DNA from: Promethearchaeota archaeon
GTDB taxonomy: Archaea > Asgardarchaeota > Lokiarchaeia > Sigyniarchaeales > SOKP01
Direction: 5' to 3'
Length of the DNA: 64,000 nucleotides
NCBI GenBank assembly: GCA_030599585.1
Contig: JAUVNS010000003.1
Span: 306,491-370,490, forward strand
A program made the translations under genes and the position numbers. Below are positions 49,580 to 59,980 of this stretch, piece by piece (the stretch's first letter is position 1; each line of letters opens with the position of its first letter). The notes below the pieces were generated by a model. It was not told the origin of the DNA, made no database searches, and saw only the letters and a program-made list of their open reading frames with translations.

Positions 49580-51226
49580 CTAACTCATAATACGCTTTAT
49601 TAATCTTAAGCTTTTTCGTAGTATTTTATTCACAAAAGTGTCTCTGTCAAAAAATGCTTCAACATATTCTAAATCCCTTCTATTAATTATTTTTAAAATA
49701 ATATTTAGAGCAAGATATATAATCAGAAATACACAAATTGATAGAAATGGAATACTCTTAAAAAAGGACAAATGTAATGCCTCTAACATCATACTATTAA
49801 TGTCATTTAATATTAATATCTCTAGCAACCATGTGAATCCTAATCCGAAGAAATATATGAAATATTGAAAAAATATTTTTATCAATTTTATTCTGAGTTT
49901 GAAGATCTTAAAATTCAAAAACACTAAAATTGAAAAATTTATAAAGGCTCCAATAGTCGACGCAATAATCGCTTCAGAAATTCCAAAAAATATTAAACCT
50001 ATTAAAAATAGAGGAAAAGCTATGATATGCATCAGAATGGAAATGGGAACCACAAGCTTTACTTTATTGTAAGCTCTTAATAGTGTATAGAAAAAAACAC
50101 TAACTACATTAAAGATCAACGAATTTAATACCAATTTAAGTAAGAGCGCGAATTTCAAGTAAGCTTCTCCATATATAAGAAATAAAAAGAAGTCAGAGAA
50201 GTAAATTAACAAAGCTGTAATTAACAGTATTGTAAATACTAGATAATGAAAAAGTGGTTCATAAAGTCTATTAATTTCCTTAAACTTTTTTTTTGTATGT
50301 AATTCCGAGAAAGAAATGGTAAGAGGATTAGGCATTGATTGAAATATTTGTCCAGATAAAGATTTATAATTATAAGCGATGTGATAACCGGTAACAAAAT
50401 CAGTAGTCTCAAATAGACGGATGAGTTGCACTCTTGATTCTTTGATCAAGCCATCTATAAAACTTTTAACACTCAGATGAGATCCATAATTGTACAAATA
50501 TTTGAAGGTGGCATTAAAAGATATTCCATTCTCATCTGACCTTTTAATTTTGTTTTTAAAAATTAGGATGAAAATTATACAATTAATGAGGAATGGAATT
50601 AAACTGGAGAATAAGTTTATATAAACAATATAACTTAACTGAATGGTCTCAAAAAACAAAGTTATAAAAATTAAACCACCGATATTCAAAACATATCTAA
50701 TAATCAATAAATAAATAGCTATATTAAAGAAATTGAGAGATCGCTCTATAGCTATTAAAATTTTCCCCAATCCATCAATTATGATTAGGGGTGACAAAAT
50801 TAATAAGATATGATAATAATTCTCTAAGTTTATTTTGAATAGATCTGAAAGAACGATAAAAACAACTAAACTTATCGTAAAAGCTAGCAATACAAATAAC
50901 GATCTCAGAATGAGTGAATTTTTAACAAATGATCGAAGCATATTAAATTGCTTTAATGCTCTATATTTTGGAATGTAATAATTGAATGTTAGACCTAAAC
51001 TTGGAGGTAAAAATGTTAGAATTAATGAAAAAATTGTAATATAAGAAGTGGATATAATTAAATAACTCCAGATATCCGCAGAGATTAATCGAGCAATAAT
51101 AAAAGAAGTAATCAAAGAAAAAAAGAAAGAACTGTAAATGTGAATGATGGATAAAATCGAGTTTTTGGCAAGAATCTTGTATTCTTTGCTTATATGTTTA
51201 TTATCCTGATTTTGTTCTTTTGGCAT
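49580..51226 (-). CDS. polysaccharide flippase (MOP/Wzx-like)
   Basis: Polytopic; KNSILSIIHIYSSFFFSLITSFIIARLISADIWSYLIIS N-terminus; fold-typical spacing of TMs. Confidence 0.85.
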   Translation of the reverse strand: MPKEQNQDNKHISKEYKILAKNSILSIIHIYSSFFFSLITSFIIARLISADIWSYLIISTSYITIFSLILTFLPPSLGLTFNYYIPKYRALKQFNMLRSFVKNSLILRSLFVLLAFTISLVVFIVLSDLFKINLENYYHILLILSPLIIIDGLGKILIAIERSLNFFNIAIYLLIIRYVLNIGGLIFITLFFETIQLSYIVYINLFSSLIPFLINCIIFILIFKNKIKRSDENGISFNATFKYLYNYGSHLSVKSFIDGLIKESRVQLIRLFETTDFVTGYHIAYNYKSLSGQIFQSMPNPLTISFSELHTKKKFKEINRLYEPLFHYLVFTILLITALLIYFSDFFLFLIYGEAYLKFALLLKLVLNSLIFNVVSVFFYTLLRAYNKVKLVVPISILMHIIAFPLFLIGLIFFGISEAIIASTIGAFINFSILVFLNFKIFKLRIKLIKIFFQYFIYFFGLGFTWLLEILILNDINSMMLEALHLSFFKSIPFLSICVFLIIYLALNIILKIINRRDLEYVEAFFDRDTFVNKILRKSLRLIKRIMS

Positions 51227-51316
51227 TCCACAACAATGTAAGTAAGTCTTATAGAAATAACAATCTTAAATTTTAAATACAGAGATTTAAATTAAACTTT
51301 TAGCAAATTAAAATCT

Positions 51317-51363
51317 CTTTTTAAGAAATTAAATTTAGAATTAATTATATATAATTTCTATAA
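51317..51363 (+). repeat. 47-bp imperfect direct repeat of coding segment 52060..52106 (SAM methyltransferase C-terminal region)
   Basis: ctttttaagaaattaaatttagaattaattatatataatttctataa vs ctttttaagaaatttaatttagaattaattaaatataatttctataa: 45/47 identical. Confidence 0.85.
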
Positions 51364-51471
51364 ATTATACAATACTTTAGTGTTAACTAAATCAACAGTA
51401 ACACGCCATAAATAAATAACAATATTCAGTAAGTTTAAATTGGATAATCTTTAAACTAAAATTAATTAAAA

Positions 51472-52233
51472 ATGAAAAAATCTGTAATACACATTATGAA
51501 AAAGAACAATTTTAAAGATATCATAAATATCCCTATGAGTTTAATAAATAAACTAGTCCCTAAAAGAGACATTAATTTTATAACCCAATTCAATGCACCA
51601 TTTAAGTATCTTAGAGGTGCTTTGTATGTTAATGAAAGAATAATTGAACAACCATATGCTCTTAATAGTATCGATATTAATGGAAAGGGAAAGAGACTTT
51701 TAGATTTTGGTTGTACTAGAAGTTATATGTCACTACAATGCGCTTCTCTAGGATATGAAGTTGTGGGAATAGACCTTCGGAAATATAACCTTACTCATCC
51801 CAATTTTCAGTTTTATCAAAAGGATATTTTAGAATTAAATGACACAACCGGTTTTAATTATATAATTGCTGTTTCTGTTCTTGAACATGTTGGATTAGGT
51901 TTCTATGGTAAAAAAAAAAATGCTTCAGATTTAGAAAAAATTACTTTAAAACTTGCCCAATTATTAAGAAATGGAGGATCATTGATAATAACTGTTCCAA
52001 TTGGCAAGAAATATGAGGACAAATTTCTTAGATCATTTTCCCATGAAGAAATATATTCCCTTTTTAAGAAATTTAATTTAGAATTAATTAAATATAATTT
52101 CTATAAGCGGACAATTTTTAAAATTTGGGAAGAATGTGACCTTGAAGATACACGATTGATTTCTAATAGTGCTAAAGATCGCGGTCCAACAGGGGTAAAT
52201 GGTGTTGGATGTTATATTTGGAAAAAAACTTGA
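51472..52233 (+). CDS. class I SAM-dependent methyltransferase
   Basis: GKGKRLLDFGCTRSYMSLQCASLGYEVVGIDLR; FNYIIAVSVLEHVGLG; GGSLIITVPIG. Confidence 0.9.
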   Translation: MKKSVIHIMKKNNFKDIINIPMSLINKLVPKRDINFITQFNAPFKYLRGALYVNERIIEQPYALNSIDINGKGKRLLDFGCTRSYMSLQCASLGYEVVGIDLRKYNLTHPNFQFYQKDILELNDTTGFNYIIAVSVLEHVGLGFYGKKKNASDLEKITLKLAQLLRNGGSLIITVPIGKKYEDKFLRSFSHEEIYSLFKKFNLELIKYNFYKRTIFKIWEECDLEDTRLISNSAKDRGPTGVNGVGCYIWKKT

Positions 52234-52320
52234 ACTGAATGATCTACTTCTATTTAACCTGCAAATATTTCTAGGAAAGATATCAATTACATTTTTTATT
52301 GTTATTAGTTTTTAGTAATT

Positions 52321-53529
52321 ATGTTTTTAATTTACCAATTCAGAAATATCATTGAATCAATGTTAGTTTTGATTGGGACTAAAGAATTCGTTTTTTCTTC
52401 AATTTTAATTCTTCTTCTTTACCATGTTCTTTTATTCTTAATACGAGATAAAAAATATCTTATTTCAATTAGAAGAGATATTAATGGGGAATCTGTTAAA
52501 TTTGAAGTTTTTAAGGACTTTCCTTTAATTAATATTATTATTCCGGCATGGAAAGAAGGAGAAATATTTCGAGGATGTTTAGATAACATTTTGACATTAA
52601 ATTATCCAAATTTACAAATTATTGTCAACGCTGGAGGAAACGAAGAAACAATTAAAATAACTAATTCGTTTAAAAAACACGAAAATTTTAAGATTCTTCT
52701 TCAAAAGAAAGGAGGAGGGAAGGTAAAAGCGATTAATGATTGTATTTCACAGGTCACTAAAGGATTAATTTGTTTGATTGACGCCGATATTTTTCTTACG
52801 GATAAAGATTTGTTAAACATGTTGTATATTATTGAGAATAAAGAAGAATTTATAGTTGCTTCTGCTCTTAAACCTCATTATACACAAGTTAAAAAGAGTT
52901 TTGTAAGGTATTTGTTTATTAACCGTAATACCCGGTTTAGAATTAAATTTAGCAGATACACAAGAAATTCGATATCTCAATGTACACTAATTAAATCGGA
53001 AGTTATGGATAAGGTTGGTGAATTTACAGAAAAAAGATTGATTGGAGACGGTCAATCGATGGGTTTAGATATAGTGGAAAAAAATTATAGGATTTATCAG
53101 CTAAATACTCCGGGCGTGCAGAGTTTTAATTACCCTGACAATTTAAAGGATTACTTTTCTCAAAATGTTAGGTGGATTCAAAATACTTACTTCAATATCA
53201 TAAAAAAAAGCAAAAAGAAAATTTTCATATTTATTTTATTAACTTTAGAAGCATTATACCTCATTGTTTTCCCTATCTTTATATTTCTTAATTTGGGTTT
53301 GTTTTTACTTGGTTTATTGCTACTAATTTATATTTATTTTAAGAAAATTAGGAAAATCTTGTTCTTTAAAAACACTTCAGATAAATCTTATTTCGGAAAA
53401 ACCCAAATCTGGTTTTATATCTCCATTATTTTCTTTATATATCTTGATAATTTAATCCAGATTTATACTGTTTTAGAAATAATATTGAAAGGAGATAAAA
53501 AATTCAGAAAAAGGAAAAATATTGAATAG
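52321..53529 (+). CDS. membrane-associated family 2 glycosyltransferase (processive-type)
   Basis: LINIIIPAWKEGEIFRGCLDNILTLNYPNLQIIVNAGG; LICLIDADIFL; FSQNVRWIQNTYF (QxxRW); C-terminal TMs. Confidence 0.9.
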   Translation: MFLIYQFRNIIESMLVLIGTKEFVFSSILILLLYHVLLFLIRDKKYLISIRRDINGESVKFEVFKDFPLINIIIPAWKEGEIFRGCLDNILTLNYPNLQIIVNAGGNEETIKITNSFKKHENFKILLQKKGGGKVKAINDCISQVTKGLICLIDADIFLTDKDLLNMLYIIENKEEFIVASALKPHYTQVKKSFVRYLFINRNTRFRIKFSRYTRNSISQCTLIKSEVMDKVGEFTEKRLIGDGQSMGLDIVEKNYRIYQLNTPGVQSFNYPDNLKDYFSQNVRWIQNTYFNIIKKSKKKIFIFILLTLEALYLIVFPIFIFLNLGLFLLGLLLLIYIYFKKIRKILFFKNTSDKSYFGKTQIWFYISIIFFIYLDNLIQIYTVLEIILKGDKKFRKRKNIE

Positions 53530-53557
53530 ATAAATCGTTAAATAGAAATTATTTAAG

Positions 53558-54370
53558 CTAAATCTCGTATCCTAAATTCTTCATCGTTTCTCCACAAATT
53601 TTATTAAATGATTCTAATTTTTTAGGATCCCAATCATTCCAGTGTGGAATTGTGTGTTGTTTGGTAATATTTTTAGGAGATTTTACTTCCTTTTCCCATA
53701 TATCTTTAGATATTTCTAAATTCAAAGGCACGAGTAAATTTTTGTTGAAATATTCGTAATCTGAAATAAGTTTCTCAAAATAAATAATTGTATCAATATT
53801 TTCATGCAGGTACCTATTTTCTACATCCCAATACCAGCATAATTTTTCAAAACGACTCATACTAACCCATTTATCGTACCAAGGGCTATCTTTAGTCGGT
53901 CTAATGCTTTTTGTGTTCGGATCTTCGCTCGTCATAGTCTTTCTTGCCGTCATCGAACGTATAACATCTCTTCCGTCTCTAACTAAATGGAATAAACTTG
54001 CATTAGGGAATGATTTTCTTATAGCTTTACAATGGCGCCTAATAACACTATTAACTTCACCATATATCTCTTTATTTTTAAGTTTAGCCCTGAGATAAAT
54101 TTCTTTCCTTCTAAATGTCTTAAAATACTTATACGCTTTTTTCTCACTAAAGAATGCTTCAGAATAGGCTCTAAAGTCGCTCCTTACGGGTTCATGAACA
54201 ATGTAAGCATTTTTTGATTTATTTAATAGCTGAGAAAAGAAATTAGTTCCTGAACGACCAATAGCTAAAATAAAGAATATGCTATTTTCCTTTATCCAAC
54301 CATTAATTTTCTTATTAGAATACCAAAACTTCAATTTGGTTTTAATCATTTTTCTAGAAGGATACATCAT
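53558..54370 (-). CDS. PAPS-dependent sulfotransferase
   Basis: IFFILAIGRSGTNFFSQLLNKS (5'-PSB); LFHLVRDGRDVIRSMTAR (3'-PB). Confidence 0.92.
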   Translation of the reverse strand: MMYPSRKMIKTKLKFWYSNKKINGWIKENSIFFILAIGRSGTNFFSQLLNKSKNAYIVHEPVRSDFRAYSEAFFSEKKAYKYFKTFRRKEIYLRAKLKNKEIYGEVNSVIRRHCKAIRKSFPNASLFHLVRDGRDVIRSMTARKTMTSEDPNTKSIRPTKDSPWYDKWVSMSRFEKLCWYWDVENRYLHENIDTIIYFEKLISDYEYFNKNLLVPLNLEISKDIWEKEVKSPKNITKQHTIPHWNDWDPKKLESFNKICGETMKNLGYEI

Positions 54371-54558
54371 TTCTCACAAAAACACAATATATTGAATGGT
54401 GATAAAATAGAATATTAATTTTAAAGAATAAAATCTGAAATAATTGAAAAATTTTGTCCTATTTCTTTATATTTGGCTAAAACCTCTTGATTTATGTAAG
54501 TGAAAGAAAAACAAACGATATTATTAAGATTTAAATTGTTTTCAAATCTCCTAATATT

Positions 54559-55833
54559 ATGAAAATTGCTTTAATTTCTTTTGAATTCTATCCCTCTATA
54601 GGAGGTGTTTCAAGACATTTAACTAGTTTTTGTAAAGCATTTCATGGAACAGATCATCAATTATATGTTTTCAATCAAGGATATAAAGGAAAAAATATCT
54701 TTGACATCTTAGAGAGAAAAAATTATTCACCTAAAGATATTGCGTTATATTTCAAAAATAAGCATTTTTTATACTTTCTATTTTTATCAATAAGGAAGAT
54801 TTTTACAGATAAAAGAGTTTCTTTATCTCAGAGGTTAAAAATTATTCTTTACTTCATCCTAAAACCTAAATATCTCGTGAGAACCATAAATAACGTTCAA
54901 AAAGTTTACCCTTACTTTAAAAAGTACGATTTTGATATTATAATAGGTGGATCATGTGGAGCAAATGTTTTAAATTTGATTTACATACTGTCAAGATTAT
55001 TTGATAAAAAAGTTGTTGCCTGGGCTCATGGTAATGATTTTTTAATTCGCAGTTATTTCTCTTTTAAAACCTATTTCTTAAAAAATTTAGATAAGATAAT
55101 ACTAAGTAATCATCAGATCAAATATTTAATAAAACAATTACATAAATTAGAAGATAATCGACTTGAACTAATTCCATATGGATTAACTATAAAAGATTAT
55201 GAATTAGATGCTACAAAAGAAAAAATCAGAGAAGAATTTAATATTCCTCAAGAAACCTTCATAATTTTAAGCGTCGGGCGACACGTACCAAGGAAAAATT
55301 TTGACATTGTAATCCAAGCAGTTAAAGAGATTATAAAAGTAAATCCTGAATTCAAAATTAAATACTATTTGATAGGGCAAGGTCCAGAAACTCCCAAATT
55401 AAAAAATTTATCTAAGAACTTAAATATAGAAAATAAAGTTATTTTTTTAGGGGCGGGTGAAGAGAGAACGAGAAACAAATTCTATAAAACTTCTGATGTC
55501 TTCATCATGCCTTCTGTTAAGAAAAAGGAATCGGTTGAGGGATTTGGATTAGTATTTCTTGAAGCTAATTTATTCCAAGTTCCTGTAATTGGTACTTTAT
55601 CGGGAGGAATAAAAGAAGCGATAATAAACGAAAAAACTGGATTTTTAATAGAACCAGAAGATAAGGATAGTTTAGTTGATAAAATAAGCTTCCTGTATAA
55701 CAATAAAGAGAAAAGGATTGAGATGGGGGAATATGGACAAAAAAGAGTTATTTCAAGTTTCAATTGGGATGAAATAATACAACTATATATTAAATTATTC
55801 AAAGAATTAAAAGAAATAAAAATTAATACTTGA
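54559..55833 (+). CDS. GT4-type glycosyltransferase
   Basis: FYPSIGGVSRHLTSFCKAF; SVGRHVPRKNFDIVIQAVKE; EGFGLVFLEANLFQVPVIGTLSGGIKEAIINEKTGFLIEPED. Confidence 0.95.
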   Translation: MKIALISFEFYPSIGGVSRHLTSFCKAFHGTDHQLYVFNQGYKGKNIFDILERKNYSPKDIALYFKNKHFLYFLFLSIRKIFTDKRVSLSQRLKIILYFILKPKYLVRTINNVQKVYPYFKKYDFDIIIGGSCGANVLNLIYILSRLFDKKVVAWAHGNDFLIRSYFSFKTYFLKNLDKIILSNHQIKYLIKQLHKLEDNRLELIPYGLTIKDYELDATKEKIREEFNIPQETFIILSVGRHVPRKNFDIVIQAVKEIIKVNPEFKIKYYLIGQGPETPKLKNLSKNLNIENKVIFLGAGEERTRNKFYKTSDVFIMPSVKKKESVEGFGLVFLEANLFQVPVIGTLSGGIKEAIINEKTGFLIEPEDKDSLVDKISFLYNNKEKRIEMGEYGQKRVISSFNWDEIIQLYIKLFKELKEIKINT

Positions 55834-55848
55834 AGGATTTATGACAAA

Positions 55849-57027
55849 TTATGACTTTCCTAATTTTAAATCCTCAATCAAGTTTTTAAACATCTCTAAT
55901 TCAACCGTAAAAGAAAAATTTTCAAAAGCGTAGTCTTTAGCAAGTTGTTGTAATTTATGTAATTTATTCGGATTCTCTCTCCAGAGCTTATATAATAAAT
56001 CTATCTTATATCTTACATTCTCACTTTCAAGATCATCAAGAAAGAAGGCAAATTCTTTATTGTGTAAAACTTCTAGAGATCCATATGTTTTAGTGCAAAT
56101 TATTAATAGTTTCGCTGCTAAAGCCTCAATTAACACCCTACCAAAAGGTTCTCTTCGAGAAGTAAAGAGAAAGATATCACATTTTTTATAGTATTCATGA
56201 ACAATATCATTATCAACATAACCATGAAATTTCACATACTCTGGATAATCCGCTTCAAGTTCGCGTATTTTTTGCTCCAAAGGCCCCCTACCGCAAAATT
56301 CAAAAAATATAGGTAATTTCCTCTCTTCCTCTAAAAATGTCCGGATTGCGTTAATAAGCACACCCAACCCCTTATGAATATCATCTAAATGCCCTACATA
56401 GATAAAATTTAAAATATCTTTAGATTTTTCATTGGTTTCACTTTGCTGATAATCTTCTAATTCAACCCCGTGAATAATATGGTTTACCCTATTAGGGTTA
56501 TAGAAATTATCTAAGAATTTCTTAGCGTGATGTGAGATTGTGTGAATATAGAATTGTTTTCTGAAGACTGTTAATAAAAGTATGGAAAATCTATACTTTA
56601 GATTATATAAAGAAAGAAATTTGTCGCTGGTTAAAGGTTTCCGAAACCCTACAATAAATTTTGCTTTCTTGTGCATAAAACTAAAGAGTATAAATAAAGA
56701 AATATTGGTTGTATTAAGCAATGTTGTATAAATTATATCATTTTTTTTTACTGCTCTAAAGAGTTTAAGAATTTCCCTTGGATTAGGAATACTGAAATTT
56801 CTATTAAAAACATTTATAGCTAAATAATTAATTCTATTTGATTTTTCTAAACCCCTTAACTTCTTATTAATAGCTTTTTTTGATAATAAGGGTTCCCCGA
56901 TTACTCTATTAGAATCTATTAAAGATACGAAATAATGATTGTTTAATCCTGCAGCGAGTTCGATGATAGAAATTTCCCCACCCCTGCCATTTTCTAACGC
57001 AAGAGGAGAATAAATTAAAATTTTCAT
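55849..57027 (-). CDS. GT4-type glycosyltransferase
   Basis: NGRGGEISIIELAAGL; YVGHLDDIHKGLGVLINAI; FTSRREPFGRVLIEALAAKLLIICT. Confidence 0.92.
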   Translation of the reverse strand: MKILIYSPLALENGRGGEISIIELAAGLNNHYFVSLIDSNRVIGEPLLSKKAINKKLRGLEKSNRINYLAINVFNRNFSIPNPREILKLFRAVKKNDIIYTTLLNTTNISLFILFSFMHKKAKFIVGFRKPLTSDKFLSLYNLKYRFSILLLTVFRKQFYIHTISHHAKKFLDNFYNPNRVNHIIHGVELEDYQQSETNEKSKDILNFIYVGHLDDIHKGLGVLINAIRTFLEEERKLPIFFEFCGRGPLEQKIRELEADYPEYVKFHGYVDNDIVHEYYKKCDIFLFTSRREPFGRVLIEALAAKLLIICTKTYGSLEVLHNKEFAFFLDDLESENVRYKIDLLYKLWRENPNKLHKLQQLAKDYAFENFSFTVELEMFKNLIEDLKLGKS

Positions 57028-57198
57028 TTTGAAGGATTCGAATATATCGTTATTAATAAGATTTTATGAGAGCGACATTTTAAATTATTTTTATAATCAA
57101 ATAAATATTATCAAGAGCATCCTAAACAACTATAAATTAAAGTTAATTTCAAAATTTTAATAAAATTCTGATTACTATAAATTAATAGTGATAAAATA

Positions 57199-58656
57199 GT
57201 GGCACATAAAAGCGTAATTCTTATAACTATAGATGCTCTTAGACCTGATCATTTAAAAGCATACAATTACCACAAAAATACTGCTCCTAATTTAGAGAAA
57301 TTTGTTCAAAAAGGTTGTATTTTTTCAAACGCACTCACAAATGGACCTGAGACGCCATCTGCTTTTTCATCACTTTTCACATCAATATTGCCTTTTTTGA
57401 GCGGAGGATTTAGCCCATTACCCTCACAAAAATTAATTTTTCCTCAAATTTTAAAAGAACATGGAGTCTATACTTATGGGATTCATAGTAATCCAAATTT
57501 AGGAGAATATTTTAATTATCACAGAGGTTTTGATGTATTTTTAGATGGAGAACGGTATAAAGAGAAACAGGATATGCCAAATAATCAAGGAATAAAGAAA
57601 AACTCTTTATATCTTCTTAAAAAACTTCTGAATTATAAGAATTTATTTAATAGATTAATGTATGGATTGAAAGGATTTAACAAGATCAAATCTCTATTGC
57701 GTAATAGATTCCCATTCCTTACAGATATCTTTTTACCCTTTACTCCTATTGCATATAATGCACCCTATGTTGCAAGTAAAGTCGCATCGTTTCTAAAGAA
57801 CTTCGACAAAGAATTATTTTTATGGGCTCATTTTATGGATGTTCATAGCCCATTTAATCCTCCTTCTAAAAATATTTTAGCTATTACTAATAGTGATATC
57901 AGTTTAAGAGAAAGACATTTTTTAAATAGCGAGGTTTATCAAAATCCAAAAAAATATAAAATTTCAAATGAGATTTTAGAAAAACTCAAGATCCTTTACG
58001 ACGGTGAGATAAATTATGTTGATTCATTCCTAACCCAAATCTTTTCCATAATACACAATAAGTTTGAAAAAGATTGTTTAGTAATAATAACTGCCGATCA
58101 TGGTGAAGCTTTCTTTGAACATGGAGCATTTTTTCACCAGGGAAATGTTTATGATGAGTTACTGAAAATCCCTTTATTTATCGTTGAAATCGGGGAAAAA
58201 AATCATATTAAAAGGGCTGAAAGTATAGTACAACTGATTGATATCGCTCCTACGATATTAGATTATTATGGAATTTCTATCCCCGAGTCATTTCAAGGAA
58301 GAAGTCTACTACCCTTGTTAGAAAAAGATTTTATCGATAGAGAGGGGTGTGTTATATCAGAAACTTATCAAAAAGATGGAATTATGAAAAGGAACAGAGA
58401 GACTGGAAATAAACTTATTTCTATAAGATCCGATGAATGGAAATATATTTATAATGAGCAATTCGACGAAGAGTTATTGTTTCACCTTAAATCTGATCCA
58501 GAAGAAAAAGTAAATTTAAGCACTAAAGAAAAGGTAAAACTAACGGAATTCAGGAGAATTAGGGATTCACATTTCGAGGAGATAACTGATGTCGGCGAAT
58601 CTTCGAAAATTTCTAAAGCTATTACACAAATTGATTTTAAAAATATAAAATTATAA
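57199..58656 (+). CDS. sulfatase-like AP-superfamily protein (GTG start), paralog of 38019..39377
   Basis: VILITIDALRPDHLKAYNYHKNTAPNLEKF; NGPETPSAFSSLFTS; WAHFMDVHSPFNPP; IITADHGEAFFEHGAFFHQG. Confidence 0.9.
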   Translation: MAHKSVILITIDALRPDHLKAYNYHKNTAPNLEKFVQKGCIFSNALTNGPETPSAFSSLFTSILPFLSGGFSPLPSQKLIFPQILKEHGVYTYGIHSNPNLGEYFNYHRGFDVFLDGERYKEKQDMPNNQGIKKNSLYLLKKLLNYKNLFNRLMYGLKGFNKIKSLLRNRFPFLTDIFLPFTPIAYNAPYVASKVASFLKNFDKELFLWAHFMDVHSPFNPPSKNILAITNSDISLRERHFLNSEVYQNPKKYKISNEILEKLKILYDGEINYVDSFLTQIFSIIHNKFEKDCLVIITADHGEAFFEHGAFFHQGNVYDELLKIPLFIVEIGEKNHIKRAESIVQLIDIAPTILDYYGISIPESFQGRSLLPLLEKDFIDREGCVISETYQKDGIMKRNRETGNKLISIRSDEWKYIYNEQFDEELLFHLKSDPEEKVNLSTKEKVKLTEFRRIRDSHFEEITDVGESSKISKAITQIDFKNIKL

Positions 58657-58757
58657 TTTCTTTAAGAATTAGTAGCCAATTTTGGGCATTATATTAAATT
58701 CTCGCTTAATTTTTAATAATTGAATTAATTTAAATTCGAATTTTAATTGGTATTATT

Positions 58758-59909
58758 ATGTCTGATTTAATCCCTATACAAGAAGTAATTGAAATAAATC
58801 CTCGTGTTCAAGAACTGGGTAAACAAGGATTTATAATAGATCCCGACAAAATTGACGAATATATGGAGGATTTTAAAAATCGATCTACAGCATTACCAGA
58901 TAGAAGTTATTGGAATGGAAAAAGAGTGTTAATTACTGGTATTAGTGGATTTGCGGGTAGCTTTTTAGCCGAACAATTATTAGACCTAGGATGTGAAATC
59001 CACGGGACAATTCGTCGGCATGCTGTTCCAATGTATGAGAATATCGAACATCTAAGGGGAAGAATCGCGTTACACGAAGCAGACATAACAAGTGCCGAGA
59101 GAATATTCGAAATTTTTGATAAAATTAGACCAAATGCAGTTTTTCACCTCGCTGCTGAATCGTTCGTTCCTACATCCTTTCGAGAACCTGCGAGGGTTAC
59201 ACACAACAATATAATAGGGACAATCACAATTTTTGAAGCAGCTCGTAGATTTGGAGCTGAATTAGAGAGCGTTCAAGTTGCATGCAGTAGTGAACAGTAT
59301 GGTTTAGTAGATCCAAATGAAGTTCCTGTAACAGAAGACCTTAAAAAAAATCCATTTAGACCGAGAAGCGTGTATGGGATATCTAAATGTGCTACAGAGC
59401 AGATAGCTTGGTTGTATCATAATTCATATGGCGTACCGAGTATTATTACGCGGGGTTTTAACCACGAAGGACCTAGAAGAGGAATTCAATTTGTAACAAG
59501 CGTAATTCATCGACAAATAGTAGAGATACTTGAGAAAAAAAGAGATAAAATAGTGATTGGAAATCCAAATGCTATTAGAGATTTTACCCATGTTAAAGAT
59601 ACAGTCAATGCTTACATTATCCTAAGTGAGAAAAAAAAATATGGAGAACCCTTTAATATTAGCTCAGGTAAAGGAATAACCATAGATAACTATGTTAAAC
59701 TAGCAATGAAATTATATAATATCAATGTAGGTGTATTTGTAGACCCTCAACGTATGCGACCGAGCGAAGTACCATTATTAATTGGTCTTAATGATAAGAT
59801 TTTTAAGGAAGTTGGTTGGACACCGGTTCGATCGATCGTAGATATTATAAATGACGGAGTAGAATACTTCAAAGAGCATCCAGAAATGCTCGGAATTGAA
59901 GCCCATTAA
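58758..59909 (+). CDS. GDP-mannose 4,6-dehydratase-like extended SDR with about 50-aa N-terminal extension
   Basis: RVLITGISGFAGSFLAEQLLDLGCEIHGTIRR; HLAAESFVPTSF; CSSEQYG; YGISK; RGFNHEGPRRGIQFVTSVI. Confidence 0.88.
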   Translation: MSDLIPIQEVIEINPRVQELGKQGFIIDPDKIDEYMEDFKNRSTALPDRSYWNGKRVLITGISGFAGSFLAEQLLDLGCEIHGTIRRHAVPMYENIEHLRGRIALHEADITSAERIFEIFDKIRPNAVFHLAAESFVPTSFREPARVTHNNIIGTITIFEAARRFGAELESVQVACSSEQYGLVDPNEVPVTEDLKKNPFRPRSVYGISKCATEQIAWLYHNSYGVPSIITRGFNHEGPRRGIQFVTSVIHRQIVEILEKKRDKIVIGNPNAIRDFTHVKDTVNAYIILSEKKKYGEPFNISSGKGITIDNYVKLAMKLYNINVGVFVDPQRMRPSEVPLLIGLNDKIFKEVGWTPVRSIVDIINDGVEYFKEHPEMLGIEAH

Positions 59910-59980
59910 TTGTACCTTTTTTATTTTAACATTTCCTTATGGAAACATCTAATTTTTTGTGAAAAATAAAATGCTTATTT

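Noticed and set aside
55482-55802. 106-aa minus-strand ORF within the GT4 gene 54559..55833
   Set aside because: Antisense to a GT4 with clear motifs; no family motif of its own.
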